Source: Crotophaga sulcirostris (taxonomy: Eukaryota; Chordata; Aves; Cuculiformes; Crotophagidae). From it: a stretch of DNA of 64,000 nucleotides. Made by a program: the position numbers and the translations under genes. A model generated the notes under the pieces. That model was not told where the DNA came from. It did no database searches and saw nothing but the letters and a program-made list of their open reading frames with translations. The stretch covers positions 257,495 through 321,494 of the forward strand of contig VYZB01000096.1 in the NCBI GenBank assembly GCA_013397455.1, written 5' to 3'. Of this stretch, positions 49,378 to 62,700 are shown piece after piece. How positions within the stretch are numbered: position 1 is the stretch's first letter; every line of letters starts with the position of its first letter.

Positions 49378-52300
49378 CAGTTAACATGGAGAGCTTGACA
49401 TCTTATTTGATTTGGAGATCTAAGAGGAGAAATCTAAAGTAGCAGTCAAGAGAACAGAATTTTCTGGTTATTGGAAGGTACATATCAAGATTGTGTGTGC
49501 TAAGGGATCCTGCAGTTGTAAAGAGTTCTGAAGCAAACCTCTGTACAGCCACCTGGGTATGCTGTGCAAAGAAAACTACTGTTTGCATCCAAAATTGTTA
49601 TACGTATCAATACTATCCATGCTGTAGAATCAATTACGAAGTTTTTTGAGTTACCACACCTGGCCCATAGGTGATTCTTGGTTAACAAGAAATGTCCTTC
49701 TTGTGTGGTATTATTGGGACAAATATGAATTTATTTTTTTTCGGTGTGGTGGCGAGGTCAGTTTGATTTGCTCTGTTGTCTGCAAATACATAAGATGCAA
49801 TCTCCTTGAGGTCTGTCACATATTTTCCTAATTAAATGATTGGTTTCAGTGTTTCATGTTATTTGATATCTGTACATCAGGCTATATGGCTGTGTTTTGT
49901 CCAGTTTCTTACTAATGTAAATGTATTACCTCATCTCATTATCAGCCGACTGTGCCACTGATGACCCAGTGCTTATGGTGGAATGCTGCTGCTGTTGGAG
50001 CATAGCCAGACTCCAGGGACTTCTCTAATACACTGCTGTAGGCAATTTTTAGGGTGTAGAGCCAAATACCTATTTCCTTTCATTTCATTTCCACTTTCAT
50101 TTCCTTTGGGATTTTTACTTCCTAAGGAACGTTTGCCTTTCCTTCAGTTGCTCAGGTACATAAATGGTCTATCTGTTTTCTGATCACAGGGTGCAACTGA
50201 ATTATGAATATTTTCCTTTGTTTTCATCTTTATTTGTTAGTTTGTCATGTGTTTGTATAGGTGTGGTATTTTTTATACTAGGAGAGTCACTACTCAGCCG
50301 TACAGATGAAATTTCTTTAGGTGGCACTCTAAGATACTTATCACTACTTCCCCTCACCCCCTTAAATTGCTCAGTTTATTCAATTGCAGCAGAAATATTT
50401 TAGACTTCATCAAATGTTTAGGGAATGTAACCGAGAATTATCAGCTTATGTGTAGCTGAAAAGCCACTTAATGAATTTTAAAACTGCTGTGTTCTTATTA
50501 AAGAAATATAACAAATGCATTACCTGTAAGGAAACTGGTGGAGTTGATTTAAATGAGTATATTTCTAAATCTGACAGCAATCTACATTTCCAAGATTAAT
50601 CTTTCTTATTAAAACATCTGGATATTTTTGGCATTACTTTACAGTGATGACATACTTAGCAGAGGAAATAAAAAAAATAAGCATTCCTTATACAAGAAAT
50701 GAGATCTGTCTTGTTTTCTTTCGTTTTACACTTTGCATTTATTATATCATATAATTTAACTTACAGAGGAATTCTCCCTTGCTCCCCTGCTTGTATACAA
50801 GTTCTTAGAAGCGTGGATGTAATTTGAAGAATAACATTATTGTCACTGATTATCCATTTGCTGAGCAGGGGTTTTGTAGCACTGCAAAATTAATTTTCAT
50901 TCCCATATGTGCAACTTGAAAATTTGTTGTAGCAACATAATGAAAAGTCCTGAAATAAAGATGCAAATGAAAGCTTAAGTTAACATATCTTATAGTGTGA
51001 GCTTCAGACAGAATGTCATTTAACTCTACTTGCCTATTACTAATTCTTCAGTGACTTATCACCAGTTATCCTGTTTATCCAGAAGAGATAATAAGGTTCT
51101 GAGTGAAGTATTTAACAGTTGAGCTCAATTTGCTAAGGTGAGAATCACCACAGACTTGCCTCTGGAAATAGTAATTATAAATGAGCAATACTGCAGTACC
51201 GTTGCAGTGATTTTTAGTTTTGTTCAGTGAGAAATTGCCCTCAGAGCTGAATTAAAATGAGAGTTAACTGGAGTATGAATGACACAGATACTAACTATAG
51301 GGAAGAATTTGATCCTCTTCAGAAGTCAACATAAAGGAAAGCAATATTCAAAAGAATTCCTAATTAGCATTCTTGTATGGACCCCTTAACTCTAACTTCT
51401 GCAATGCTGGCATATGTGGATTCAAGATATGTATGTACATTGTTTAGGCTTAAATTTTTGTTTGTGGGGAAAGAATCTGATAAGAAGAAATCTTCTGTGA
51501 TGTGTGTGTTTGTTTCTTTCTGGGAAGTGACTGGAGACTATTGAGATCATAGTCTGTCAGCAGGAATAGTTAATGTGAGGTATGTGGAAATGCATGGTAA
51601 AGAAGGCTCCATGTTTTTGGGTGTTCTTTTTTAGGTTGTGTATATGTTTATTTTCAAAGGAAGACTTATGGCTTACATTGTTAGAATACAGCGTTCTAGA
51701 CACAAATGCCATCTTTCCGCAGCTGTATTGTATGCTTGTACCTATAGGACAAAATTAAGACAAATGAAATAATAAACATCCTATAGATATGTATTATGTT
51801 TTTTTTCTACATTGTAAAAGGAGATCTTCTCTGAGTGTGACGTGCTAAATATTGAATTAATTTTCAAAGGAATGTCTGCTTTTCATTTTTAAGATGGTAC
51901 TGTATTTAATGCATTCTAGACATGCAAAAATAATTATGGAAATGAATGTATGTGATTTAAGCTTCACTGCCACTTTGCTGTGCAGTGTAAGTTGTGTTAA
52001 AGACCATGTTATTCAAAACATGCTAATAAGGACAGTTTTCTGTTAAGCGCAATAATTATTTTATTTCTCTTTAGGAGACTTCTGTTTTAATATATGCACA
52101 AGTCATAGTCTCAGTATTGGAAGTTGCATTGGTAGCTACACAGTTGGCTTTCTTGTGTTTTTATCTGGAAAATGATTAGTCTGAAAATAAGTTGTGTTAA
52201 TGAAGAGGTCCCATTATATTCACACCCCATGTCTCCGCATCAGAATTCTAATTTTTATATCACTGTTTTTCCAAATATGTAGTAAAATGTTTTTAAGTAG

Positions 52301-55300
52301 CAAACAGAAGACAGTAGCTTTTCTGATTTGAAAGTAGTAGAAGGGCTTTTGCCATTTGCCTTCTCTATTGCAGATTGCTCTTGATGCTATTTCATGACTA
52401 ATCTGTTTCATGTAAATCTCATTCTGCTGATGACTATAACTAGTGAAACAGTGACTTGATAGTCCCTGGGGAAGATTAGTAGTGGCTTCTTTGCACGACA
52501 TTATGTAAAAATGACCTGAACTGTTGACTATCCCTCTGTTTACTGTTCACTGATTATGGTAATTGGTAAAGTTTATTAGTTAACGTTGCTTAGTCATAAA
52601 TTAACTTGTTAAAATACTGTGTGTGTGAGGAACTTCATCTGGAAAGCTTGAGGAACTTCAGAGAATTGAGCTTTGTAGCTCGAGACAACAGCTGGTTGGA
52701 CTGCTAGAAAGAAATTCATTTTCACCTGTAAACTCTGTCTTAAATTCATAGAGAAAATATGTTTCATAGGTTTATTGAAGTAAATAGGCGAACATACAAT
52801 ATAGTGTTATATAATGGAAACGTGTAGTCCTCTTAAAGGATTTAATATAGCTATGCTTTAGCTGTAGATTTATATTTAGTATGTACATACTTAAAAATGC
52901 TAGAAAATTAAATGTGTTTTGAAGATTAATTATCTATTTTGTTTTTCAAGATTTCAGAAGAGTAGAGGACAAAACAGTGTTTTAGTTTAGTAAATAAGCC
53001 ACTTCATTTCTTTGATGAAGAGATTGTACATGAAGACCGAAGTTAAAGCTTAAAATATCTACTGCACCCAAATATCTGCTAGAAGTATTTTCTGTACTAT
53101 TGTGTAAAGGAAGTATTACATTAAAGCCGCGTTTCATGGGCACATTATGGAAGGAAACTACTTATCAATGCACATCTTATACTAGTAGGTAGTATGCAAA
53201 TGCTTTGTCCTGTTTCCTCATGGTAATATTTTCCCCAGATCTTTGAATAAGGAGATTGTAAAGTTAGATTTTAATTTCTATGTGGAAACAAAAAAAAGAA
53301 CATGCTGTTTATTGAGTTACTTTACCTTAAGTATTATTATAAAATACAAAACAGTGGTAGCTGCTTACTGCTTTAATTACTAGTAGATGTAAGATACAGT
53401 TTACTACAGAAGAAAATACTATCTCAAAGATGAAGCAGTTGTGTAGTTTCCAAGCACGTAATAGAGGACACATTTAAAAAACATAAGAAATGGTTTAATT
53501 TCATTTACTGTGGTCTAATATGTTGTGCATCCCACTCTTGGTAAACCACAGCGGCATTTCCTGGCTATTGCTTCAAAGCACTACTGTTTTTCATCCATTT
53601 TCATTGGCCAAATGTGTCATAAGAGCATTAACTAAAGTCTGGAAAACAGTTCTCAGGGATTTTCCTTTAATGATAAATCTAACATATAGCGCACTTGCTG
53701 ATATAATCAAGTGAATGGAATTTCCAAAATCTTGACTTAATGTCTTTTAAGTATGAAGCAATAATGTTTTTATGAAGTAGCTTTTAAATGGCATTTGTTG
53801 AAGTGGAGAGCAGCTGGATTAGAAGGGTCTGTTTCTAACTGCAATCAGCAATGATCATAGTATCATATTACAGTCACCCTATAAAATAGCTTGTATTTTA
53901 AGAAAAATGGGAAAGGGGGGGTAAGAATGAAGAGAGAAGTAAGCATGGTCTGTGTGATGCCCAAAGGGGTCTGGAATTGGTTACAGTTTGATAATGTTGC
54001 CTAAGCTGTTTGGGCAGCAGTGTAGTTCTCAATATAGGAAGTTCTTTATCAATTTAGGTTTTATCAGGTTTTTAAACTGTTGTGGAATTGCAGTCAATAT
54101 ACATTTCACAAGTATTTTAAGATGTTGGGTGGCTTTTCAATTGTAATGTTAGCCAGTGTAAGATTTAAGTAGAATAAAGACCAAAATTACTGAATGTTTT
54201 GCAGTTCTTTCCTCAGTTTCTCTGTACTGCAAAATCCTTTTTAGTACTTTAGCATTTATATCAGTTTGTAAATGGAACGTATCTCTGCATATCCCACCTG
54301 GGTAGTGTCCCTTTTTCTGTTGGTAGGCTCTCTGAACAGGGATGATATTTCTTTTGTTTCTTACACAACATTAAGTATGTTAGTGATGGTGTGTTCTAAA
54401 ATTTAGAAGTCACTGTTGAGACTCAAACTTTGCTTTGCTTTAGGAAACCAGTGCACTCTTCCGGTGATTTTTGTATGGATTCTCTTCTGTAATATGTTGT
54501 ATCAAAGGATTATCTTAACTGCAAGCCACTTCTTTAGTTTCAGCAATAGCTTGTTGTTTTTTTGTGGTAGGCCAGATGTATATACACTAAATTATCAAGG
54601 TCTGCTGGATTGACGTTGTGCAGGAGTGTCTTAATTGTTAGGCCTCAAGGAATAAACAGAAGTTTTTGGAAACATGAAATGCTCTTATTCAGCAGTGCTC
54701 TTGCTCATCAGTATTTTTGAGTAGTTCACAAGTGGAGGTCTTATATGCTTTAACACTTCTAACTGGATAAAAAAAAAAATGTGCTATCTGCAGCAGCAAA
54801 TCTTCAGCATTGTCTTTATTCTCCTAGATTTCTTATTTGATTTATTCCAGAAGGGTTTGATAAAGTTTTAGGCAGGATCTGATTGGATATACATAATATA
54901 ACTGTGCCTAAAGTCCCAGCCAGCTAAGACAGACAAATTTTTGAATAGAGTTTTAAATTAAAAGAAAACAATAGCATAGATGACTTGATCATGAAGAAAT
55001 TCAGAATACTCTCACTTGTGTAGGCTGAAAAATGTACTCATCCCTGCCATCTAGCTGTATAGATGCATCCTTCATCATTAGAATAAGACCTGTCTTTCCC
55101 CATAATTTAGCTCAAATAAGTTCATTTTTCTTCCTGGACAGGACCTTTTGTTTAAAGTACTTAATTTACCTGAGCTCTCTAGATGGAGAGGAATGTCTAT
55201 GGCTTGATTTAATTTTACTGGAATGCCGTTCCTCAGTATATAGGAATGGGATAAGGTCAACTCACATCGTGATGTACCTAGATGTTTTTATTTTTTCTTT

Positions 55301-55709
55301 TCTTTTTTTTTTAAATTAGAAGGAGTTGTCTCTGAGAGCTCAGGCCAGATTGAGATCCATACCTACAAGGCCAAGCTAAGTTCCATAATTGGTTTGCTCA
55401 GGCTGATTGGCCCAGGTGTTTTGCTGGCTTCTGTAGGACTTTCCCTTTTGTGGAGCCCTGCTATTACGGGAGTGTTCAGGGCTCTCCTTCCTTGTCTTCT
55501 GTCTCTTACTAAGACAGTGCCCCCCCACCCCCAGTAGTGAATGCTTGAGTACCATGTGTTTGTAGTACCAAGATATGTTTATACTCTTAGTAGAACGTGT
55601 GATCTGGCCCATCATTTTCATAGGTGATATTGAAGCTTTGCTTCTGAAAGGCTGAATCTGAGATACTTGACAGTAGTGGGGCTGATTAGTAACAGTGATT
55701 GTTGTGGTG

Positions 55710-55761
55710 TTCAGTTAATCCAGAAAATTGTCCTGTAATTCAGTTAATCCAGAAGATTGTC
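55710..55761. repeat. 23-bp direct tandem duplication, period 29
   Basis: TTCAGTTAATCCAGAAAATT + GTC at 55710-55732 is repeated from 55739 with one change (AAAA to AAGA in the middle). Confidence 0.85.
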
Positions 55762-55813
55762 TTTAAGCAAAGTTAAGATTATTTTTGTGTACAAGTAAAC
55801 TTTAGATCTAAAC

Positions 55814-55839
55814 TGCAGATCTAAACTTTTAGATCTGCA
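55814..55839. repeat. perfect 12-bp inverted repeat (hairpin)
   Basis: TGCAGATCTAAA (55814-55825) and TTTAGATCTGCA (55828-55839) are exact reverse complements with a two-base spacer. The palindrome TTTAGATCTAAA sits just before it at 55801-55812, so the AGATCT core occurs three times in about 40 bases. Confidence 0.85.
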
Positions 55840-58800
55840 TATATTACAGCAACACTTCAATAGTTCTGTGCTGTTTGTGTAGTGATTACTTTGTATAGTA
55901 TTAATAAAACTATTACCAATCACGAATCCTCCCCTATCTAATGAATAAATGCCATTATAAGACCTTGTAATGCCCCAAAGTTGAATATTTTTCTTGAGGT
56001 CATGCAGGAAATATTGGCCAAAACCAGGGTTAGAACAGAAGTTTCTGACTCATAGGTTCATGTATAATCCATTGTATTCCTTTTAACCCCTAGGGAAAAT
56101 GAATGCCTCTTACCCTTCTCCTTGCTCTCTTTTTCCTCTCTGTATTTTCTGTTCTATTACAGTTCACTGCATAGTATTGAGTAGCACTTAGGACAAATAA
56201 TTCTTTTCAACGTTTTTTGTAATGCTCACAGAGACACTTATTAAAAGATTGTCTGAAAATTTAGGTTTTCACCAAAAGGACTAGTTGTTTGGAAAGATAC
56301 AGTTTTACTTTACAGGCATCACATTATTTTTCTGAATAATATTGTGATCATCTTTAGCTGTTTTTCAAGAAAGACATTTTAGTTTTTTTCTGAAGTAGGG
56401 CCTACTGGTTTCTCAAGAGGTCTTACATAACCATAGATCATTGTAATAAAATAATTATCTTTTTCTTTTGAATGTGATTTGTTTGTCAATAGTATAATAT
56501 GCTATTAAATCTTTACCTTTATCCTCAAACTGTTTGTCTGTTTTATCTTCTTCCATGTTTTCTTGTATCTTTGATACAAACTAGTGTCTTCAGTTTACCG
56601 GAAAAAAATAATTTCATGTTTAAAGCCTTGTAGGTGATTTCTTTTGTACATTGTAGATCCAAGATGGATGCAAAATATGTATCCCGAAATTACAGGTTCT
56701 CTGTTTTGATTCAGAAAGATCGTTGTTTGCATAAAAGGTATAATTAACTTTGCCATTTCCATTTTCCTGATTTTCTAAATATCCATTTTTCTTTTTAAGT
56801 ATTTATTTGATTTTGTTATGACATGTTTTATGGCTCTCATACTGAGTATGGCTGAGTATTGTTTAGCTGTCTCTAGTGCCACATGTGGCTTTTCAACATT
56901 TGCTACAATGTGTTGGGCTCAAAAGAAAAGCTAGCTTTATACCACATGAAGAAATCAGTGTGATTGTTAGTTACCTATGAGCACTTTTAATGATTAGATC
57001 TTATGTTACCATAATGTTAACATAACTTTTATGTATATTACTGTGACACACAGAGTGATATTCCTGGTGGATGACAGATACGTGGTCTTGAAATGTCATT
57101 AGTTCATGTCTAAAAATGACCTTTAGGAAGCCCCTTCTCTTCTTTCTTGAAATCATGTGATTAAATTAATGAAAAAGGGGCAGTTGGGAATGGATTCCTT
57201 CACACATCGTTCCCAGGTGGTACCAAGGACTGCTCTACACAAGGGAAAATGTGGTAATGTTGTCAGTGCTGATCAATGTCCACCCTACTGATGGGTTGAA
57301 TTGACATCTTCCTCCTAGCACATGAAATCTGAAAGAGGTGTTACAAGTGTGTAAATATGTCTGCTTGAGAAAGTTAGCTATGGGCAAGACCTGGTAAATT
57401 TTTGTGCTTCTAAATAAACACCAACAAGAAGCATGCACATGCAGCTTGGTATTATTTGAACTCAGCCTAATGGATGTAATACATCTAGGATTTGTCCTGA
57501 TAGTGTTCATGTTTTTTTTTTTCCTGAGGCAATTTTAAAGGGCTAAAATACGTGCCTTATACTTGAACATGCTGGATAAATAGGTGGCAGATTGTTTTTA
57601 AAGTTTTATTTATTTTGATTTCTTGAACATTTGCTTTGACATATGAAGTTTCTTAAAGGTAACTGGCATAAAATCAGGCTTACTGCTTTTTCTGGTTGAT
57701 TAATATATTTTTAACATCTGCGTGATCACCATGAAATTCTGTGAATGCTGCTGTCTTCCAAACAGTTCTGAGTGAGAGTAAATTTTTTTTTCTAAAAACC
57801 AAAACATTAAAATCATTTTTCCAAAAAAGCAAGCAGGTGAATGATAGTAAAGTGCTTTATTCTGCCCTTCTTTTTATTAAGTGTTTTAGGAATTCACCTG
57901 TGATCTAAGCAGTTATAGCAAAACACAGAGATAGAAAAATGCTCTGTAGTTATAGTAAACGTGACAGTGTAATATATAACTAGAAAGAAACTTTATGATA
58001 TACTAACTATAATTGATTCCAGTGATTTGTCTGTTAAAGCCAATGCAAATAATTGTAACATCTGTCAAAAACCAACCATGAGCATGAAAACCTTTTAACA
58101 TTTTGCACTTAATAAACTATTTTATACATAAACTACCTTATTGTTTATATTAAAAACTAAAAAATATTCAGTCTGTTCCAGCCATTCTAACAAAAACTTT
58201 AATAAGTAGACATTGCATAAAAATGACACAATCCAGCAGTTATTTGGTAAGGCCAGCATAATCATAAATTTACCATCCATGCTTTTCCAAAAATACTAAC
58301 CCATATTGTTCTCCCTGGACCTGTTGCGGGGATGACTAATCCAGCTGCTGAGGTCTCCCTTTATGTGTTTGATGGAACACTTGGCTTGCTAGACTACAGC
58401 TGTGTGTTTATGTGCAGTGCACACCTGCAGAGGCCTGACAAATAGCTGTAGTATGCAGAGTATACAAAATTACCCTGGCAGGGCTGCAAATAAGGAAGTT
58501 TCTGTTTTGAAGTCCATATGTGTGTGAGCTTGAGATGCCAGCTGGGGTATTTATGTTGCATTGCACAGATGTAAAACTGCCAACTGATTTTATACCAAAT
58601 AAAGGCTAATCTTTTTATACATACTTGGTGTCAGAGTTATGAAGTGGTACATAAGAATGTTCTCACGACTTAGTCCTTTTAAAATAAAAGCTGACATTCA
58701 GAATGCTCGAACTCACAATATGCATAGAGGGTAAAGATAAAAATGTACTGTATTTACTTAGATATCTGCTATAGCACAGTATCTTAAGGGTTTTATTATT

Positions 58801-59768
58801 AGTGATGTTTAGTTATTAGCTGCACATAATCAGGACTTGATTTATTGTATGCGTATACACTATACTATATATCTTTTTTTCCAGGAGGTCACTTCAGCTC
58901 TGTGTTGAATCCGGTTTATGGCTTCTAAAATGTGAAAGCCCAGTTTATGTAGCTACTTAACTTAAAAGCTTTGCTTTTCTATTTTCAAATGTGTTCAAGC
59001 ACAGTGATAATTTTTCATCAAAAATAATAAGTATTTTGAAAATTGTCATTGTTATCCTTGGTTATGATACTATTAAAGGTGCTGTTTACCTTAAAATACT
59101 TGAGGAATTAAAGTAGAAACGCTAATTTTATTTGCTAAAACCAACAAATTGCATGGATATAAGTCTTGATTCTTTAATCATTTTAGTCAGTACCTTGACT
59201 TTTAGTATGAACTAGTTGCAAAGACAAGTTGAAATGAATGGTTTATGTTTTGATCGTTTACTGTGTATACTTAAGTACTTGTGTACTTAATCATTTTTAA
59301 ATGTATAAAAGGAGGCTTGGGGGGAGGGAGTTAATGTGCAGATGTGGAAGTGGACAGTTTCTGTGCTTCCAATTACAGGCTTTCTAAGTTCCTGAAACAC
59401 TTTGTTACATTTTCAGGCTTAGCACACTTTCTCTTCAATTACATTTCTAATTTTTTTTCTCATTATTGTATCAAACAATTTTAATGCTGTTTTTAATTTG
59501 TTATTTTGTTCTGGGCTACTAAAACATTTGAAGATGTGTAGAATTTTGCTTTGGCTTGCTCTGTCACAATGTATACTTGAAACACTAGCACCTTTATGCT
59601 AAATGTGTAATAACAAAGAAAATGGGAACAACATTGAAGCCTATCACTACAGAATGTGTCCCAAAGGACTGAGGAATTTATTTTGCTAAATGTCATGTAC
59701 AGCTTAGAAATGACTAGCCATTATACACAGCTCATGAGTGTGGTGCGTTTTTAAACCTAAAGAGTTTC

Positions 59769-59793
59769 ATACACACACGTGCATGCACACACT
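59769..59793. repeat. imperfect CA/TG microsatellite
   Basis: Interrupted (AC)n with a CGTGCATG insert. Confidence 0.7.
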
Positions 59794-62700
59794 CACCCTG
59801 CGATAGCAGTCTTGGGCTTTCTGAGCTTAAAATTAACATCTGCAAATACCCCCCTGAAGCTCTAACATTATCCAGATTCACAGGTTCATAAATTAAGTTT
59901 CTTCGTTACTGAGTTTTAGAGCAGAAATTTGGGAGTTAATATTAGGGAGGTAATGAGGTACTGCAAGTGGAAGCATGAGTGGAGCTGTACCCCCATAATA
60001 CTGCAAAGAGATGTCTTCTTGGCTAGCATAAAGGAGTAAGTGGACCTGTGAGATGCTTGTACCACCATTAAGTGCTGCTAACTGGTCTATATAGCAGAGA
60101 AGGCTGGGAAACAATACAGAATGCCAAATCTGAATGAAAAATGGCAGCACTTCAAAAGAAGTTACTTCTGCTAGATGAGTATAGGAAGTCTTAATTGTTG
60201 TTATATCCTCTATTTAGGAAGTATGTTTAAGACCAAAAGAGCAGAATTCTATTGGTCTGTGAGGAAATATGTTGCAAAGATGGCTTAGTTATTTTGTGTC
60301 GGGGCCAACTCTCTTATAGTAGGATATCACTTCAAACAGCTTGCCGCCACTGCAGGTTGCAAACACACAATTGAAGGCTTCTAGTTCTCAGCTCATGCAC
60401 AGATGTCTTTCAATAAGTTTAGCCAGTAATTTCTTCAAATTGCTCAGTTTATCAGCAGCACATGTCATCAATCCTGGAGTGGTTGCTCAAGTCAAACTAC
60501 AGAATCCTTAGCTTACAGACACAGCTGCAAACAGGTGAACAGGCAGAAAGTAATTTGTGCAGCTTGGTGGCTGTCAGACAAAAGACAGACAATCTGTGTT
60601 TAAAACAGATTGCAGGCCTTGCATGAGCCAGACAAAAGAGATTTCTACAACTGCAAATAATTCCAAGGTTAACATATTTTCCTTTCTGCCATTAGGTGAT
60701 TTGTTAAAATTGGAAACAATGAGCATTATAAATCTACACCGAAACTAGAGATAAGATGAAAGAGAAAAACAGATTGCTAAAGAAGTTTACATCCTTCTGT
60801 TGAAAGCATACAACTGGCATTCATACAGGCATCCTTTTTATAAACTAAGCTGAGGTTTAATACCTATAAGGTCATTCAGTACATATTTAAAATTATGGTA
60901 AGGATGTCTAATTGGCAAAAAAAGCAATACTGTAAAAAGAAGAAGTTCACAGTAGTGTTCCTCTGTATTAAAAAGTTAACTTTTTTCCCCTCTCTTGAAA
61001 TTCTTCTTTGGATATCATTCTAAGATACTGTGAAGATTTATCATGGTTTCATTTTGACTTTGAAGCCCTCTGCTTTCTCAGATATTTTGAGTAGATTTAT
61101 CAAGATTTACTGTGCTAAGTATTTCAGACTTAAAATCTGTAACAAACCAGCTTTCTGTAGCGCTAACCTAATTACAGTAAGTTAGAAAACATGTACTTCT
61201 CCAGTCACAGAGATTACATCTTCAAATGTGTGACTGTAGAATATCTTTACTTCCACTTCTCATGGGCTCTGTAAACTTGCCTTGACCTCAAAACTACTTC
61301 TGCAGTGTTCCATGAGGTACTAATCAAGATAATGTAATATCGCCCTTCTTTCCTGTTTAGTACAGTGAGTAAGTACTTAGGTGCAATAATATTGACGGGT
61401 AATTCTATGCTTAGTTTATGTTGTTCTGGCAGATTTGTTTTCCATGATATTTAGAACTTATCAACATAGAGATACGTGGATAAAAGAAGATGCAAAGAGT
61501 AACTGTCTGCTTTAAGGTAGCATCTGGTTTTGTGTAGACACAATTCAGTGCATAGAGGATAAATCAGTCTGAAGTATGCTACTTGAAATACTTTGAAATG
61601 AATGCACTTTCTGTGCATAATAAAGTAATACATATTATGATTAATGAATAAATTTGTATGATTCTGGCTAAGTTCGCTGCAAAAGTGTTTTAAAAAATTA
61701 TTAAAACATCCTGTCAAAATATACTATTGTGTTTTTAAACGAAAAACAGGAGCTTTTTTAAAAACAGTGTGTACTTTCTGTTAAGTTGCCATGCCTATAT
61801 AGCATACTTGGTTCTCTTATGAGTGTTGTTATAATTGAAGAGCACTATTGTTAGGCTATTGCAAGCTTATACTTTTATCAAAATAAAGTATTAAATAATT
61901 CTGCAGGGAAATCTCACTCTGCTGTTGAGTTGAAGAATCCCATAAATTTCGCAACTATAAAATAATATGTCACAAGCAAGTGCTTTAATAAGCTATAGTG
62001 TGGAAAAACCCTTTTCCATACCTTCTCTGAGAAAATGGTAACTGCAAGATTAAGTTGTGTCCTTAATACATGCTTTGTTACAGGTCTTTCCTTGCATTTG
62101 GATTTTCTTTGGTTTTGTATCTTTATAGCCAGTACAATTTTTAACCTCTCAGAAATTCATCATGCCAATGGAGATTTTCTGTTCTTTGGCCAGGGAAGAT
62201 TATGTATTAGCTTCTTTTTTCATAATGCTGACAGCATATGTATTGCTTGTTGGTTGTGCAAGGTATATGCTGTAGACTGTAGCCTGACATTGTGGTGTTA
62301 GCATGTATGGGCTTCATGCACACGCAGTTAAGGTGAGATCATCATCTTTAAAGGATGGTTTTAATTTGTGTTGGTGAATCAAGTGGATACTGTATTTAAG
62401 GAGGGAAAAAAAGTGTACTCATACAGGTTGCTGTCTGCAGTCCAAATTGCTGATCAGAGAGTCTTTATACACATCGGTAATGTGCTGTGCAATATAAGCT
62501 GAAATATATTCCACAAGGGAGGAAAACGGAATAGGTTACATACGCTGTTCCTAAGTGCAATGAATATAAAACTCCATTACTCACTTTAAGCAGGTGCTTT
62601 TTATATGGGGCTTTAAAGAAATATAAAACTGCTGGTGAAATGATTGGTTTGTACAGACACGACTTAACTTCCAGTACTTTGACCAGATAAAGAGGCTAAA

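Noticed and set aside
58885..58928. Strong pyrimidine tract and CAG followed by 14 in-phase codons and a stop
   Set aside because: The open run is too short to exceed chance and the peptide is not recognised.
59893..60150. 85-codon minus ORF with a varied composition
   Set aside because: No recognisable domain, no promoter or splice context, and it sits alone in intron sequence.
61907..61963. CTGCAG followed by about 19 in-phase codons and a stop
   Set aside because: Weak acceptor context, short, no known similarity and no donor.
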